Part shown: in pieces, positions 10,370 to 20,385 of the stretch | Position numbering within the stretch: the first letter of the stretch is position 1 | How the letters are laid out: every line of letters starts with the position of its first letter | Source: Phoronis australis | Lineage: Eukaryota; Phoronida; Phoronidae | Length of the DNA stretch: 64,000 nucleotides | Reading direction: 5' to 3' | Assembly: GCA_002633005.1 (NCBI GenBank) | Contig: NMRA01000884.1 | Location: 15,218-79,217 of the forward strand | Notes under the pieces: model-generated | Told to the model about the DNA's origin: nothing | Seen by the model: the letters and a program-made list of their open reading frames with translations, nothing else | Databases searched by the model: none | Translations under genes and position numbers: made by a program

Positions 10370-13300
10370 ACCAGTATTTACACAACTAGTCTCTGTCAAC
10401 TCAGAATGAACTGCTGCAGCTTAAACCACGGCATTCTCCACATGCAACCGAGTACAACTATCCTAACTTGCTGGAACTGCAGTTGGTCTTACCCGAGCAT
10501 CTCACTACTTTCAGCAGGTTCTCTGGTGCTGCTGAATGGTCCGTCGTCGTGGGAATGAATTTTTCACCTGCCATCATCCATCCCCAATGCAGCGATTGTA
10601 GGCCACTGCCACGGGAACTTGACCGATCTTGCTCTTGATAATATGTCCCGGCAGCATGGAATTTAGCTACTGAAGAAAGATGGTGATAATGACTCTATTT
10701 GGACAGTGGCTAGTCTGACACCTCATCCACAAATTACCTGTATCGCAAGTCATCCAAATTTCCAGAGCCAGTACCGCCATGAAGCACAGATACAATTCTT
10801 ACCAGCTTCAAATATGTCTTGCTTCAGCTGCATGTGTCTAGTGAACACTCTTACCAGAGTTTTTGCAGAATTCTCGATCAGGCAGTTTCTTGAATGGAAG
10901 AGCCTTTGCTAATACTGAACAGCTGTAATGTTGTGTTGCAACCACATATTGCATGCTCAAGTGGCAAAACTGAGCAAGTTTCGGCACCAAGAGACAACTG
11001 TAGTTCCTTGATGTCCCAGACTCTCCTCTTGCTTTGGTGTCTCTTATCAAATGAAATTTATTGTGAAGTAGCATGGTAACGCAAAAGAACCAACAAGTCT
11101 GTATCGTCTGCAATAAGGGTAGTTGGACCCTGTACTGCGTTCTCTACTGCCGTTTCTACAATTAAAACATCTGCTTCACCTTGAGCTTGTACCACTGTGC
11201 AACCAGCATTTCCTAGCAAACTTGACAAGAAGTGAGTGAATCCTTTGTTTTTGTTTTTGCCAAAAATGTTCCTTTCTTACTTGATCACCATGTCACCATT
11301 GAAGTGAACTTCAGTTCCAACCACCCCACCCAGTCTTCGAACATGGGAGACATCTTTAGTTGATGGTCCGTGTCAGTAACCATCAAAAACAACAGTAGGC
11401 TGGGTGCACTTGCTGATGTAATCCACATAAGTTCTACCACATGACTGAAACGTTGCACCTCTAGGCCATGGAATACGGTGAAGGAGAGAACCGCTGTCGA
11501 TTACATGCATCACCGTGTTTTCTGGAAATTGAAATCCTCAGGTAGTCCTCCACTGGATCAGAGTGCATCAGCTCACATTGATTTATTAGCGAATCTGGGA
11601 AGACCAGATGTATCAAAAAGAACAGGGAAACCTACACACAGCTCATACTTCAAAAGGCTTGATGAACTTTCACTGTTGTCTTTTGCAACTGTCAGGATTC
11701 GCTGAAATAGCAGTCGTGGATCCACTTGTGCAAAATTACTATTAGCAGCATGATCTGATTGACTTTTCATTGCCACAACCTTGTCTTTCTTTCTGAATGT
11801 GAAGTCTTTCACACTTGACCCCTCCATAGACAAGTGAACCGCCTTCCCCATTTCTCTAGCATTTTCGGCACTGACACATGTGCCTGCAGTCACACCAATG
11901 GCGATGTTCTGTAATGTTTCTCTTTAAAATGGGTTACTGTTGTGGAGGAATTCAACAATGCTACAGATGTGTTTGTCGTCACGCGACTGTCTTGCCTGGG
12001 TACATTCTTTATAATGCTGACTTGATTCACAACTCAAGTTTGTCACAGTCTGCATGGCACCATTTATAGTTGAGCATGCCGGCAAGGAAAGCAGCCACGG
12101 CGCACTCTGTGTATCTCCCATTTCGCAACCTCTAGTTAAACCTCCTGTTGCTTTAATAGTTTTCATGAGCATTTGTGCAATTACAAGATCATATCCTCAT
12201 TATGACAAGCCTGCCCAGAATCTGTCACTTTGTTTTATGGTTTGTTGGCCGTAGACGTCTGGGTGGTTGTCTTTGAGTTGCTACGTCTGCTTCAGTCAAG
12301 TTTATGTATGAAGATTTTGCATAAGAGTTGTGACCAGCAGCTGCAAAGTAAGGAAGCATTTCAGAAACTGCTTTTAGGTGAAGCTCCCAATCTGACGTTA
12401 TTTCTGCTTTTAAAAAAGTCGAAGGATGTCAATCATCTTCATATACTGTAGTCAAAGACTAATGATTCGACTTTGCACGGACAAGTCTGATTTATGTGCT
12501 TTGATATTTTATGGACACCCAAGAGACACTCCGTCGAGCATACATCGTCGCACACAGACGTCATGCCAGCAATAAGATATTAATACTGCTTCAGACCAGC
12601 TCTCAAATCATCATGAAGAATATCATTGGACATTGATTCTTCTGACGAACTATTCTCTGCCACTGTGAATTCTGAATACCTATACTCTAATTAAGTCGTG
12701 TTTGAAAATACCAATGGCAGTAGGTCGGAAACCAGAAGTGAACTCTCGTGAGGGCATTAAACTGTAATCCAAGGTTCAGAATCGGTGACATTGGCTGAGC
12801 ATGGCATGCCCCATAGAAGTCATCTAGTTATGTGATCAGTTGGGATGTCTGAAGAATCTGTCTCCATCTCCTGACGAGCCAAGATTTGTGTACAAGCATT
12901 GAACTGCTCTTGGCATGTAATCTGTGTGTTCTGTGTTGGTGACATTCCGGACTCCTGGAATTTCTGAAGAACCTGAATTTCTTTCTTCATTGGTTTTGGA
13001 TTGGCGTTACTTGATCTGTCAATATTTGGAAGTGGGATGTTGAATGTTCTGACTTTTATGATAGCATTCAGTGCTGAGTCTACCAACATATGCCCCCTCA
13101 CTACTCTATCCACACTTTTTCCGTTGAACATAAGGATCAGACTGTTTGATGCATACACCGTCTCAAGAACTCCTTGAAGCCCTGTGCTTGACATTACGTA
13201 TTCAATACATTCCAGAAATCTCATCTCAGTATGAAATATTCCAAGCCTGGCTAAGAACAAGTAACTGCAGATCACTGTCGTTTTGTTCGCAGGCACTAAT
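10370..13300 (-). pseudogene. Decayed large ORF of an uncharacterised multi-copy family with PIN/FEN-like signature
   Basis: Fragments in order on the minus strand: VDRVVRGHMLVDSALNAI (about 13100); SDWELHLKAVSEMLPYF and AAAGHNSYAKSSY (about 12390-12310); DLVIAQMLMKTIKATGGLTR (about 12150); ETC-like SSQHYKECTQARQSRD; VKDFTFRKKD and VDPRLLFQRILTVAK (about 11800-11650); GEADVLIVETAVENA and ADDTDLLVLLRYHA (about 11180-11060); LGAETCSVLPLEHAICGCNT (about 10970); LHGGTGSGNLDDLRYR (about 10770); LHWGWMMAGEKF and a C-terminal Cys cluster YSVACGECRGLSC (about 10420). Stops and frameshifts break it. I recognise this order from large unannotated proteins that are multi-copy in corals, hemichordates, amphioxus and fish (from memory). 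The GEAD-x-LI(V) and D-D-T-D-LLVLL pair resembles the acidic motifs of PIN/FEN-type nucleases. Confidence 0.6.
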
Positions 13301-13829
13301 TTCTTCTACAATCAGGTACCTATGTTCATGAACAGCATGCATATTAAACAAATTGTGGGTCCTAACTAATAAAATTTAATTAATAACATTTTGTTACACA
13401 ATCCTATTTGCTTTTCATCAAATTCAGGTGAAATCAGCAGCCAAATTCTCAATACATGCCAGCAGCAGACGAAATCGATGCTTGGGGACAACTAATGATA
13501 TCTCCAATAACAGAGAAAAAAGCCATTTCCTGCCCAATTTTATTAAGGGTTTGATACCTCAAATGAATATATTTTACAGAAAAATATATGAGTTTGTAAA
13601 ATTTATTATGAAAATTTAACTAAAGCCTTTTCTGAAAAACAACGACTTTTATGTTATATAATCTAAAATGTGATTAAAATTCCACATTCAGTAAATAAAT
13701 TTTAAAAACAAATTATAGAAGCAATAAACTCATTAACCCTGACTGTAGATTGTAAAATGTTTTTGTGTAAATGCGAAATCAGGTTACAAACAAAATTTGC
13801 AGAACGTAAATGCGGTAAATTGGGGTTTG

Positions 13830-14195
13830 TGAATTGGCAGCCATTTTGGCGGCTATTTTGTCAGCCATCTTGATTTTTTCTCGCAAATCAGTGACCAATT
13901 GTAAGGCCCAGACATTTTCTATTGTCTAACTGACAAAAGAATAAAACTTTTGCCATTTTCAGGGCAAAATATAAAAAGAAATCTTGCAACATGTACCAAA
14001 TTGCCGTTTCGGCCGCCATTTTGTAGGCCATATTGGTTTTATTTTATGGAAAATTGACATCTTTTGATTGGTATGTCCGTTATGAAAAGTATATAATCAA
14101 TGACAAACTATATCGTTTTATTTTTAGCTGTTACATAAGAGTAATATGCCAGAAAACAGTAAACACTGGTTTTGTCGGCCACTTTTTCCACCATC
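13830..14195 (-). repeat. Subterminal repeats (right) of the 5 kb element
   Basis: Runs of GCCATTTTGGCGGC-type sequence (reverse complement of the left-side AAGATGGC blocks) recur at about 13850, 13868, 14015 and 14185, directly inside the right terminus. Confidence 0.45.
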
Positions 14196-14341
14196 TTGAA
14201 AAACCGACTTCCGCTTCTCCGATTTCGGTAGATTTTTTTCTGACACTAAGGGATGTTTGAAGATGCCATTTATGCAAAAAAAACCTTCTGTTGCAATTTT
14301 TTCTAGGTTGGGCCCTCTGGAGCCCTAGAATGACTGGACTA

Positions 14342-14850
14342 TAGTTGTAGATTATGAAAAGTGACTGGATGAAGTCCACAAATTGCCTTCAGTAACGGGG
14401 AAAGCTACGCTGTGAAGTAGCTTGTAGTCTGCAGCCTTTTATCGCCCCCTGGTCCTGATGAAATGCGTAAATTTGCACAGATTATGGTATTGACGTCAAC
14501 AGGAGCGTCACAATAGGAGGTTGAACAGTTGAGCACAACGCTTATCAAGTTTCAGTGAATCTATCTCAGAAATCAAGTATGCAATCGTGTACAATGTACA
14601 TACGGCCTTGCAATGTCGAGGGAGCACAATCTTAGAAAGATTCATGAGGTGGTCTCTCATTCTAGCATATAGCAATTCGGGGACACCCCATCTAGAATCT
14701 CATCTAGACCAGATCCTCTCGAGCACTCTGTGGGGATCACCAGGGTTTGATCTTATAATTCTTAGTGTCTGTTCACCAGACTCTTTACTTGAAAACCAGA
14801 AAACTAATGTATGTCGGTCTCCTCTTGTGGACCGAGACACGCTTCTTTGA
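14342..14850 (-). mobile_element. BEL/Pao gag, middle part (decayed)
   Basis: A short piece reads GDPHRVLERIWSRLDEI, equivalent to the P-x-x-A-L-x-x-x-W-x-x-L-x-E-x-[FY]-G segment of BEL gag. The rest is broken by stops. It sits between the hairpin MITE and the 5 kb element, in the order expected for one original retrotransposon. Confidence 0.45.
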
Positions 14851-14851
14851 G

Positions 14852-15150
14852 TGTTATTAAAATCTCTTTGTCTATTTACACTGACGTCTTGTCTATCTAC
14901 ACTGTCACGACGTTTCGGTCGGTCTATTCTCCGGCCATCGTCAGGTGTTCCCGCGTTCCTAGAAGAACGAGCACGGATATGTGGTACACTCATGGTGTGA
15001 TTTTTTGTATCATATCCGTGCTCTTTCTTCTAAGAACGCGAGATTACTTGACGATGGCCGGAGAGTAGACCGACCGAAATGTCGTGACAGTGTAAATAGA
15101 CAAGAGGTCGGTGTAAATAGACCAAGATATTTTAATAATAGGAACACCCC
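14852..15150. repeat. Hairpin MITE inserted in BEL gag
   Basis: Two arms of about 130 bp (14852-14985 and 15010-15147) are inverted copies. Both carry TTTCGGTCGGTCTA, CTCCGGCCATCGTCA and AGAGCACGGATATG-like blocks around a short loop. It separates two gag segments, so it inserted after the retrotransposon. A short motif (GTCTATTTACAC) is repeated twice within each arm. Confidence 0.75.
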
Positions 15151-15192
15151 ACAACCTCATAGCCGTCTTAGAAAGTTAATTAAGCTTCTTTG

Positions 15193-16041
15193 ACTATTCT
15201 TTCCAGCGCATCTGTACAGACGTTACTTACATGTATATGAAGTCGAGTTATCGTCGAACTTCTTCAACCTCTGAAGACATAAGTCTCTGCTCAGAATGTA
15301 GGCACTTAATGAATCAGCGTCATCTGAAGGCACATTTGTAACGAAAGGGTTTGAAGGGGAAAAACGGGACATCCCTGGGTGAAACACTGGGAGCCTTGGT
15401 AGGTTCTTAAGGTACATCATGCTGATTGGGTACCGCAGTGGGGAAACCCATGAAGCTTGAGTTGTACATGTAGTTCTCGTCACAACCCACTTCCTTTTTG
15501 GCACGGGTTCACGCCAGCTCAAGCTATTCTTTGTGCTTCAGGTGTTCCATCCCTGCCGGTTATTAGCCTGAGCTACGTTCTCGTCATAGAGGAGTTGAGT
15601 CATTTTGTTCCTAAGTAGGGTAGCCTGTTCTGCAAGTATGAGACGACTCCCAGCCTCTTCAGCTCTGGCTTGGGACCGACGACTGGATGTTGACGAAGCA
15701 GACGAACTTGACTTGTTATCTATGTTGAGAAGTTCCACTGTGTGCTGGAGTCTGGAAAGTACAACTCTCCCTCTTCTAGTCTTTGTTTCGAGCTCGTTTT
15801 GCTGCTCCTCTATTGGCGTCCGACTCGCAGTGTTGTTCTCCCTTACAAGGAAGTCTATAAATACTTGAGTAGACTTGTCAAAGCCATTTAGGAGTTTTTC
15901 CAAATGTCGTTGGGTCGCCTGAACAGGACGTAGCTCATTTGCACATGCGGCGCTGTGCATGATGAATGCTTCCATCTCTGCCACCTGTTCGTTGAGAATT
16001 TTGGTATACTCAACGACTTTAGCTTCAAAGCAGCTTCTCAT
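15193..16041 (-). mobile_element. BEL/Pao retrotransposon gag, 5' part
   Basis: The frame 16041-15538 (167 codons) encodes a coiled gag N-terminus with a Ser/Arg-rich hinge (SSSASSTSSRRSQARAEEAG) and an Ala/Glu-rich helix, the usual start of BEL/Pao gag. A shifted frame 15522-15223 continues with SPSNPFVTNVPS and LCLQRLKKFDDN, matching the conserved LPxxxLxxFDDNPxxY region of BEL gag. Frameshifts show decay. The rest of the element lies at lower coordinates, interrupted by later insertions. Confidence 0.6.
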
Positions 16042-16703
16042 TTCGCTGTAAGCGAATGAAGACGGCGAGACCTGTTTATCCGTAAACTTCTATTATGCTG
16101 CCCTCTATTCAGGTAATAAAAACAACGGAACAGATAGTGGACCAATTTATTTCCCCCAAAAACAAAACGATTGGTAGAAGCTGAAAAATGAAATATAAGG
16201 TCACTCCGAAACTACAAAAATCAATACACATTTGAAAAAAATGGTCGATTGAACCCTTCAAGACGTCTACCGAACCAAACGGTTCGTAGAAGACAGCTCA
16301 AATACTACGAATCGTTGGAAGAAGACGTGCGTTAACTGAATAAAGGCAAATTCTACAGGAAAATAACGACCTTAAGCATATTACGACTAGTGGAATGTAA
16401 AATACGTACATGTACTTTGTGGGACAAGAAACACAGTTAGACGTCAACTGCAACAACGAACAGAACTAAGAAATGGACTTGACAAAAACATACAAAAGGA
16501 TTCGCTGCTAAAGGGTGGCCCTCTAGATAGTGATAAAGATTCACTACTATTTTAATTCCAGATCGTTCCTATCTTCTTTAATATGCTTGCATTACATCAA
16601 TTTAATATTCACGCCAATTGGTAAACTGTTTTTTTTCCGAAAGTATAGTAGAACCAAAATTTGAAGAAAAAAACAGTTTCCAAATAGGCAGTAACTAACG
16701 CTA

Positions 16704-17002
16704 CATAGGCGGATATAGGAGGCGGGGGGGGGCAAGCCCCTCTCCCCTAGCCCCCTCCCCCCTTGGCTGCCGCAAGCAAAATAAAACAGCAAGAGCGTGA
16801 AGTGTGAGGAAATATTGAGTTCAGTAACTAGCATCAGTAGCGGATGAGGGAGGGCTCACACCCCAGGTCGCAGCGGAATTGTGCTTCCTTTTGTTTTTTA
16901 AGTCCACCGATAAACTTTGTGATTATAAGGTCCACATACCCCCACAACTTTCCTCGAGGAAACATGTTGGGCTCCCCTTATGGCATCCTAGATCCGCCAC
17001 TG
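16704..17002. mobile_element. MITE, CATAGGCGGAT...ATCCGCCACTG family
   Basis: Starts CATAGGCGGATATAG and ends CTAGATCCGCCACTG, with G- and C-runs near the left end and GGCTGCCGCAAGCAAAATAA inside, shared with the 25654 copy in reverse. No exact target duplication is visible. Confidence 0.7.
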
Positions 17003-18804
17003 CGATTATAATAGTTTTGATGACATAATAAGAACATTCTAAAATTGTACACTGTTTGCATTCCCTTAAGTTTGCTGATTTGACTTTGTTTAAATGAAAC
17101 GTCTTGTCTAAATTGGAATTTATTACACTACCAAAACTCGTTCCTAAGTCTGCAGTCATTGACCCATCCCACTGCCTCTCAGACGAGCACCCCCAGCCTG
17201 ATCATCCAATACTAAGAGACTGAGGTCACCACTACGAACGTTTTATTTCCAAGTCTGGAATACACTGTGCCGTGTAAGCGCTATTGATGAGCATTCGCCA
17301 TACACCAATTGCTTTTAGGGATTAATTGTTGCTTTTGTTTAAAGAACAAGAAAAAGCATATAATTACATATTTATTGGTGAACATAACACTTTTTGTACA
17401 GGTTTTACAAACACGACTAACAAAAACTTCTGATCCTCCGATATCAAGGAAATTTAGAATGACACCCAAACTTTAACGGAACAAGTACGGGAATTGCTAG
17501 GACGATATAACAGATAATCGTATGATTTGTAAATGCATAGCTTCTCCCATGGTCTCCTAACTGAAGCCGTAGGTTCGGTCGTTGGGAACACGGTCAAAAC
17601 TTCAATTTTAATTTATGCGCAACTCATTATCTCAGATCCTTAAGCCGGTAATTAAGGCTGACTAGAATTTTCAACATCAACGCCAACTGCAACTTGTCGC
17701 CCTCATAAAAACTGCAGAACCACTTTTGTGTCAACATGCCACCGCCGTCACATTGACAATCAGGAGTTTCATGAAAAATGACTCGAGGTTTAAGACTGAA
17801 ATTTGATCTTACGATCCTACTTTACAGTTAGCAAATACGTCCATGTAATTATTAGTACATCACAGCCTAGGAATGAGTAATCCAAAATAATCTCAGAAAT
17901 TACTTGCTAGAATTAAGTTGTAGGTATATTCTCAGATACTTTGAAAATTTGTTTAAGAGAGACTGAATTATTTTTCAAAAATAGTGCTTAGAAAAAATTC
18001 TGTTTTACGACTCCTGTCACTTTTCAGGAGATAAATCCCCGATTTACGAAATTGATAAAACGGCTACTGGTTCCCGTTCTGTAGATACAATGCATTAGCT
18101 AAAACACGCATCACACAAGACTTCGCAGAGTTGCAACCTAATAAAAGAGAAGCACCTGGATACAGTACAGTAGCTTCGTTTGCGTGATTCTAACGTCTAC
18201 GGAACTCAGTCGTGGTCTGCAATCTTTGCAAGGCATGCGACAAAATAGAAAACATTTACGCACTTAATATTTTAATGACATTTACATGACTCCATTGTTA
18301 CATATGCTACAGTTGTATAAATAAGTTCAGTCGTTTCAATTGTTGTATTGTTACACTGTGGCATCACCATTGACCAATTGTCACCAGCGTGTACATGTAT
18401 GTCTTGTTTAACGCTAGCACGCGTCACAAATTGTTCGGAAATACGGTGATGGATTGTAGGAAGAACACTCGAGTGTTAAATCGGCTGAACAAGGAGGGTC
18501 TTGCAAACAGCTGCCACAGATACTTCTGAAAGACAAAGAATGAAGTCAATTGATAAAGACTTCATTTTAGTGACGCATTGATCGATCGTTGATTTGTTTC
18601 GTCAAATACTCAGAGAGGTTGCCCCCGATGCGCAAAGATGAAGATGCCACACATCCGCGCGCTGTTTGTGACTGTGAAATAAATTATTTTATCAGAGAAT
18701 CTAACATTCTCTGTTTTTCAGAAAGCTTGTTCCATCTCAGTTGACAGACTGTAGAGTATGTTAATATGTGCATCTCTACCACCAACTCTTCCACTATCTT
18801 AACG
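17003..18804. other. No feature seen
   Basis: Unique-looking AT-rich sequence without recognisable genes or repeats. Confidence 0.55.
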
Positions 18805-19191
18805 TTAAACTCCAATAAGCTTCGACAAGTTAAACGAGTATTTAGTGCGTATTTGAACTGAAGACATCACGGCCTCGATTGCACCGAGTAACTGGCAGCG
18901 AGCGGGAAGAAATGGGGATAGTAATGAGAAAGAACACAGTGGGGTATGTTGTTTTGAAGCTCTGATCAAAGCTAATAAATCTCTCCCAGTCTCGTCAGTA
19001 TCGCTGATCCGAAGGAGGAATGCGTTTTGTGTCCTATTAATGTTAGCACTAACACTTTTGCTAAACTTACTTGAATGCTCCCGAGACACCCGATGATACG
19101 TCTTTGCAGTTTTGGCGAAAAATGGTATTGCATAGAGGGATGCCGAACCTACAACCACAAAGTAAACCCGGCTGATACTAAGCCAATACAT
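18805..19191 (-). CDS. Weak candidate: 128-codon ORF, no recognised product
   Basis: Longest open frame in the 17-23 kb stretch. It begins with a hydrophobic segment (YFVVVGSASLYAIPFF) and continues with polar and Ser-rich sequence. There is no motif and no splice partner. A frame of this length can occur by chance in 64 kb of AT-rich DNA. Confidence 0.2.
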   Translation of the reverse strand: MYWLSISRVYFVVVGSASLYAIPFFAKTAKTYHRVSREHSSKFSKSVSANINRTQNAFLLRISDTDETGRDLLALIRASKQHTPLCSFSLLSPFLPARCQLLGAIEAVMSSVQIRTKYSFNLSKLIGV

Positions 19192-19763
19192 AAAGAATAA
19201 ACCCGTAACAGATAATATTTAGACAATTGTCTACTTGTCTCATTAAAACGACTTAAAGTATATTTTGGTCATAGGTTTTCAATTGTAGCACACGTTATCC
19301 GTTTGCACATTGATGTTATTCCACACATACAATGTAAATGTACCAATGTTCTATGATGTACCAATCTCGTATAATAACAATACATTAGAAGACAGTAAAT
19401 CAATATCTTACAAACAGTGTAAAAACGTATTGCAATTTGTAAGTTAGAGCTGAAACATTCATGACTTTTCAGCACGTTTATATTAAGTCTGCCAAGCATT
19501 TGCTAAAATTTAAGCCAGGGTGTCTTTACCATTTATATACATGCAATTGCACGTTTTAAAAATATTTTGCTTTCTAAGGCGAAAATTGTGTTTAGCGACA
19601 GAGAGCTTGGCTGCTCTACCGGAGCTTGTTGGTTCGATTCCTCGCTATTGCTATTTTCACTCAGGAATGTCCGTTGAAGTGCAGTTTTTGTCAAAACAAA
19701 ATAACGTCTTTAAGTTATTTTGTCTAGCCGCGACAGTGTAACTATATACAGTATACATGTATA

Positions 19764-19899
19764 TAGGTTATCCCACATACATAGGAATACTACTGCCATA
19801 TCCTATCGAGAATGCATTTCATCTTCGGACATTCCCAGTTGAAATGAATTCGAGGATATCGCAGTAGTATTCCTACACGTATATATGCAGGATAACCTA
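19764..19899. repeat. Palindromic MITE, copy A
   Basis: TAGGTTATCC at the left is mirrored by GGATAACCTA at the right. Arms share AGGAATACTACTGC / GCAGTAGTATTCCT and the ATATCCT..CGAGAAT block. Confidence 0.8.
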
Positions 19900-20167
19900 T
19901 TTCATGGGCGGTGCACCATAGGGAGCTCGGGGGCCATAACCCCCTAGTTATTTCAGTGCTTTGCCACCCATGGACAAGGGCGGTGCTTAGCGGCAGAGCG
20001 TTTTGCTGCTTACCCGGAGCTAGTTGGTTCGATTCCACGATATTGCTAAATTCACTCCGGAATGTCCACTGAAGTGCGGTTTTTGTCAAAGCAAAGTAAC
20101 GTCTTAAAGTTATTGGGTCTAACTGCTACAGTTTAGTTGTATATACACGTATACATGTACATGTATA

Positions 20168-20306
20168 TAGGTTATCCCGCATACTTAGGAATTCCACTGT
20201 CATTTCCTATCGAGAATTCATTTCATCCTTGGTCTCGTTGGGACATTCCCAGTTGAAATGAATTCGAGGATATCGCAGTAGTATTCCTATGCATGTAGGA
20301 TAACCT
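20168..20306. repeat. Palindromic MITE, copy B
   Basis: Same structure as the copy at 19764, carried within the second tandem unit; arms AGGAATTCCACTG and CAGTAGTATTCCT. Confidence 0.75.
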
Positions 20307-20385
20307 TTTTCATCAGCGGTGCACCTTAGGAAGCTAGGGAGCTGTAGCCCCCCCACTTATTTCAGTGCTGTGCCGCCCTTGTATT

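Larger units (their letters stand above)
9344..14339 (-). mobile_element. 5.0 kb inverted-repeat element carrying an uncharacterised PIN-like ORF
   Basis: The two ends are inverted copies: GTCCAGTCATTCTA at 9344 and its reverse complement ending at 14339. They stay alignable for about 140 bp (sharing AAAAAATTGCAACAGAAGG and GGTTTTTCAAGAT) with small indels. Both ends are flanked by TA, and both ends continue inwards with repeated AAGATGGC-type units. The element interrupts BEL gag between 9341 and 14342. Inside, on the minus strand, lies a long broken ORF (separate entry). No DDE, tyrosine recombinase, reverse transcriptase or helicase motif was seen. The boundary and the target duplication of TA are my reading of the sequence; the assignment as a DNA transposon is inference. 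Confidence 0.6.
19590..20385 (+). repeat. Tandem pair of ~395 bp composite units
   Basis: Unit 1 (about 19591-19985) and unit 2 (about 19986-20385) share, in order, a tRNA-like head with GGTTCGATTCC, a GTCAAA..AACGTCTT segment, TATACATGTATATAGGTTAT, a palindromic insert, and an end block reading GCGGTGCACC(A/T)TAGG. They are clear duplicates with moderate divergence. Confidence 0.75.
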
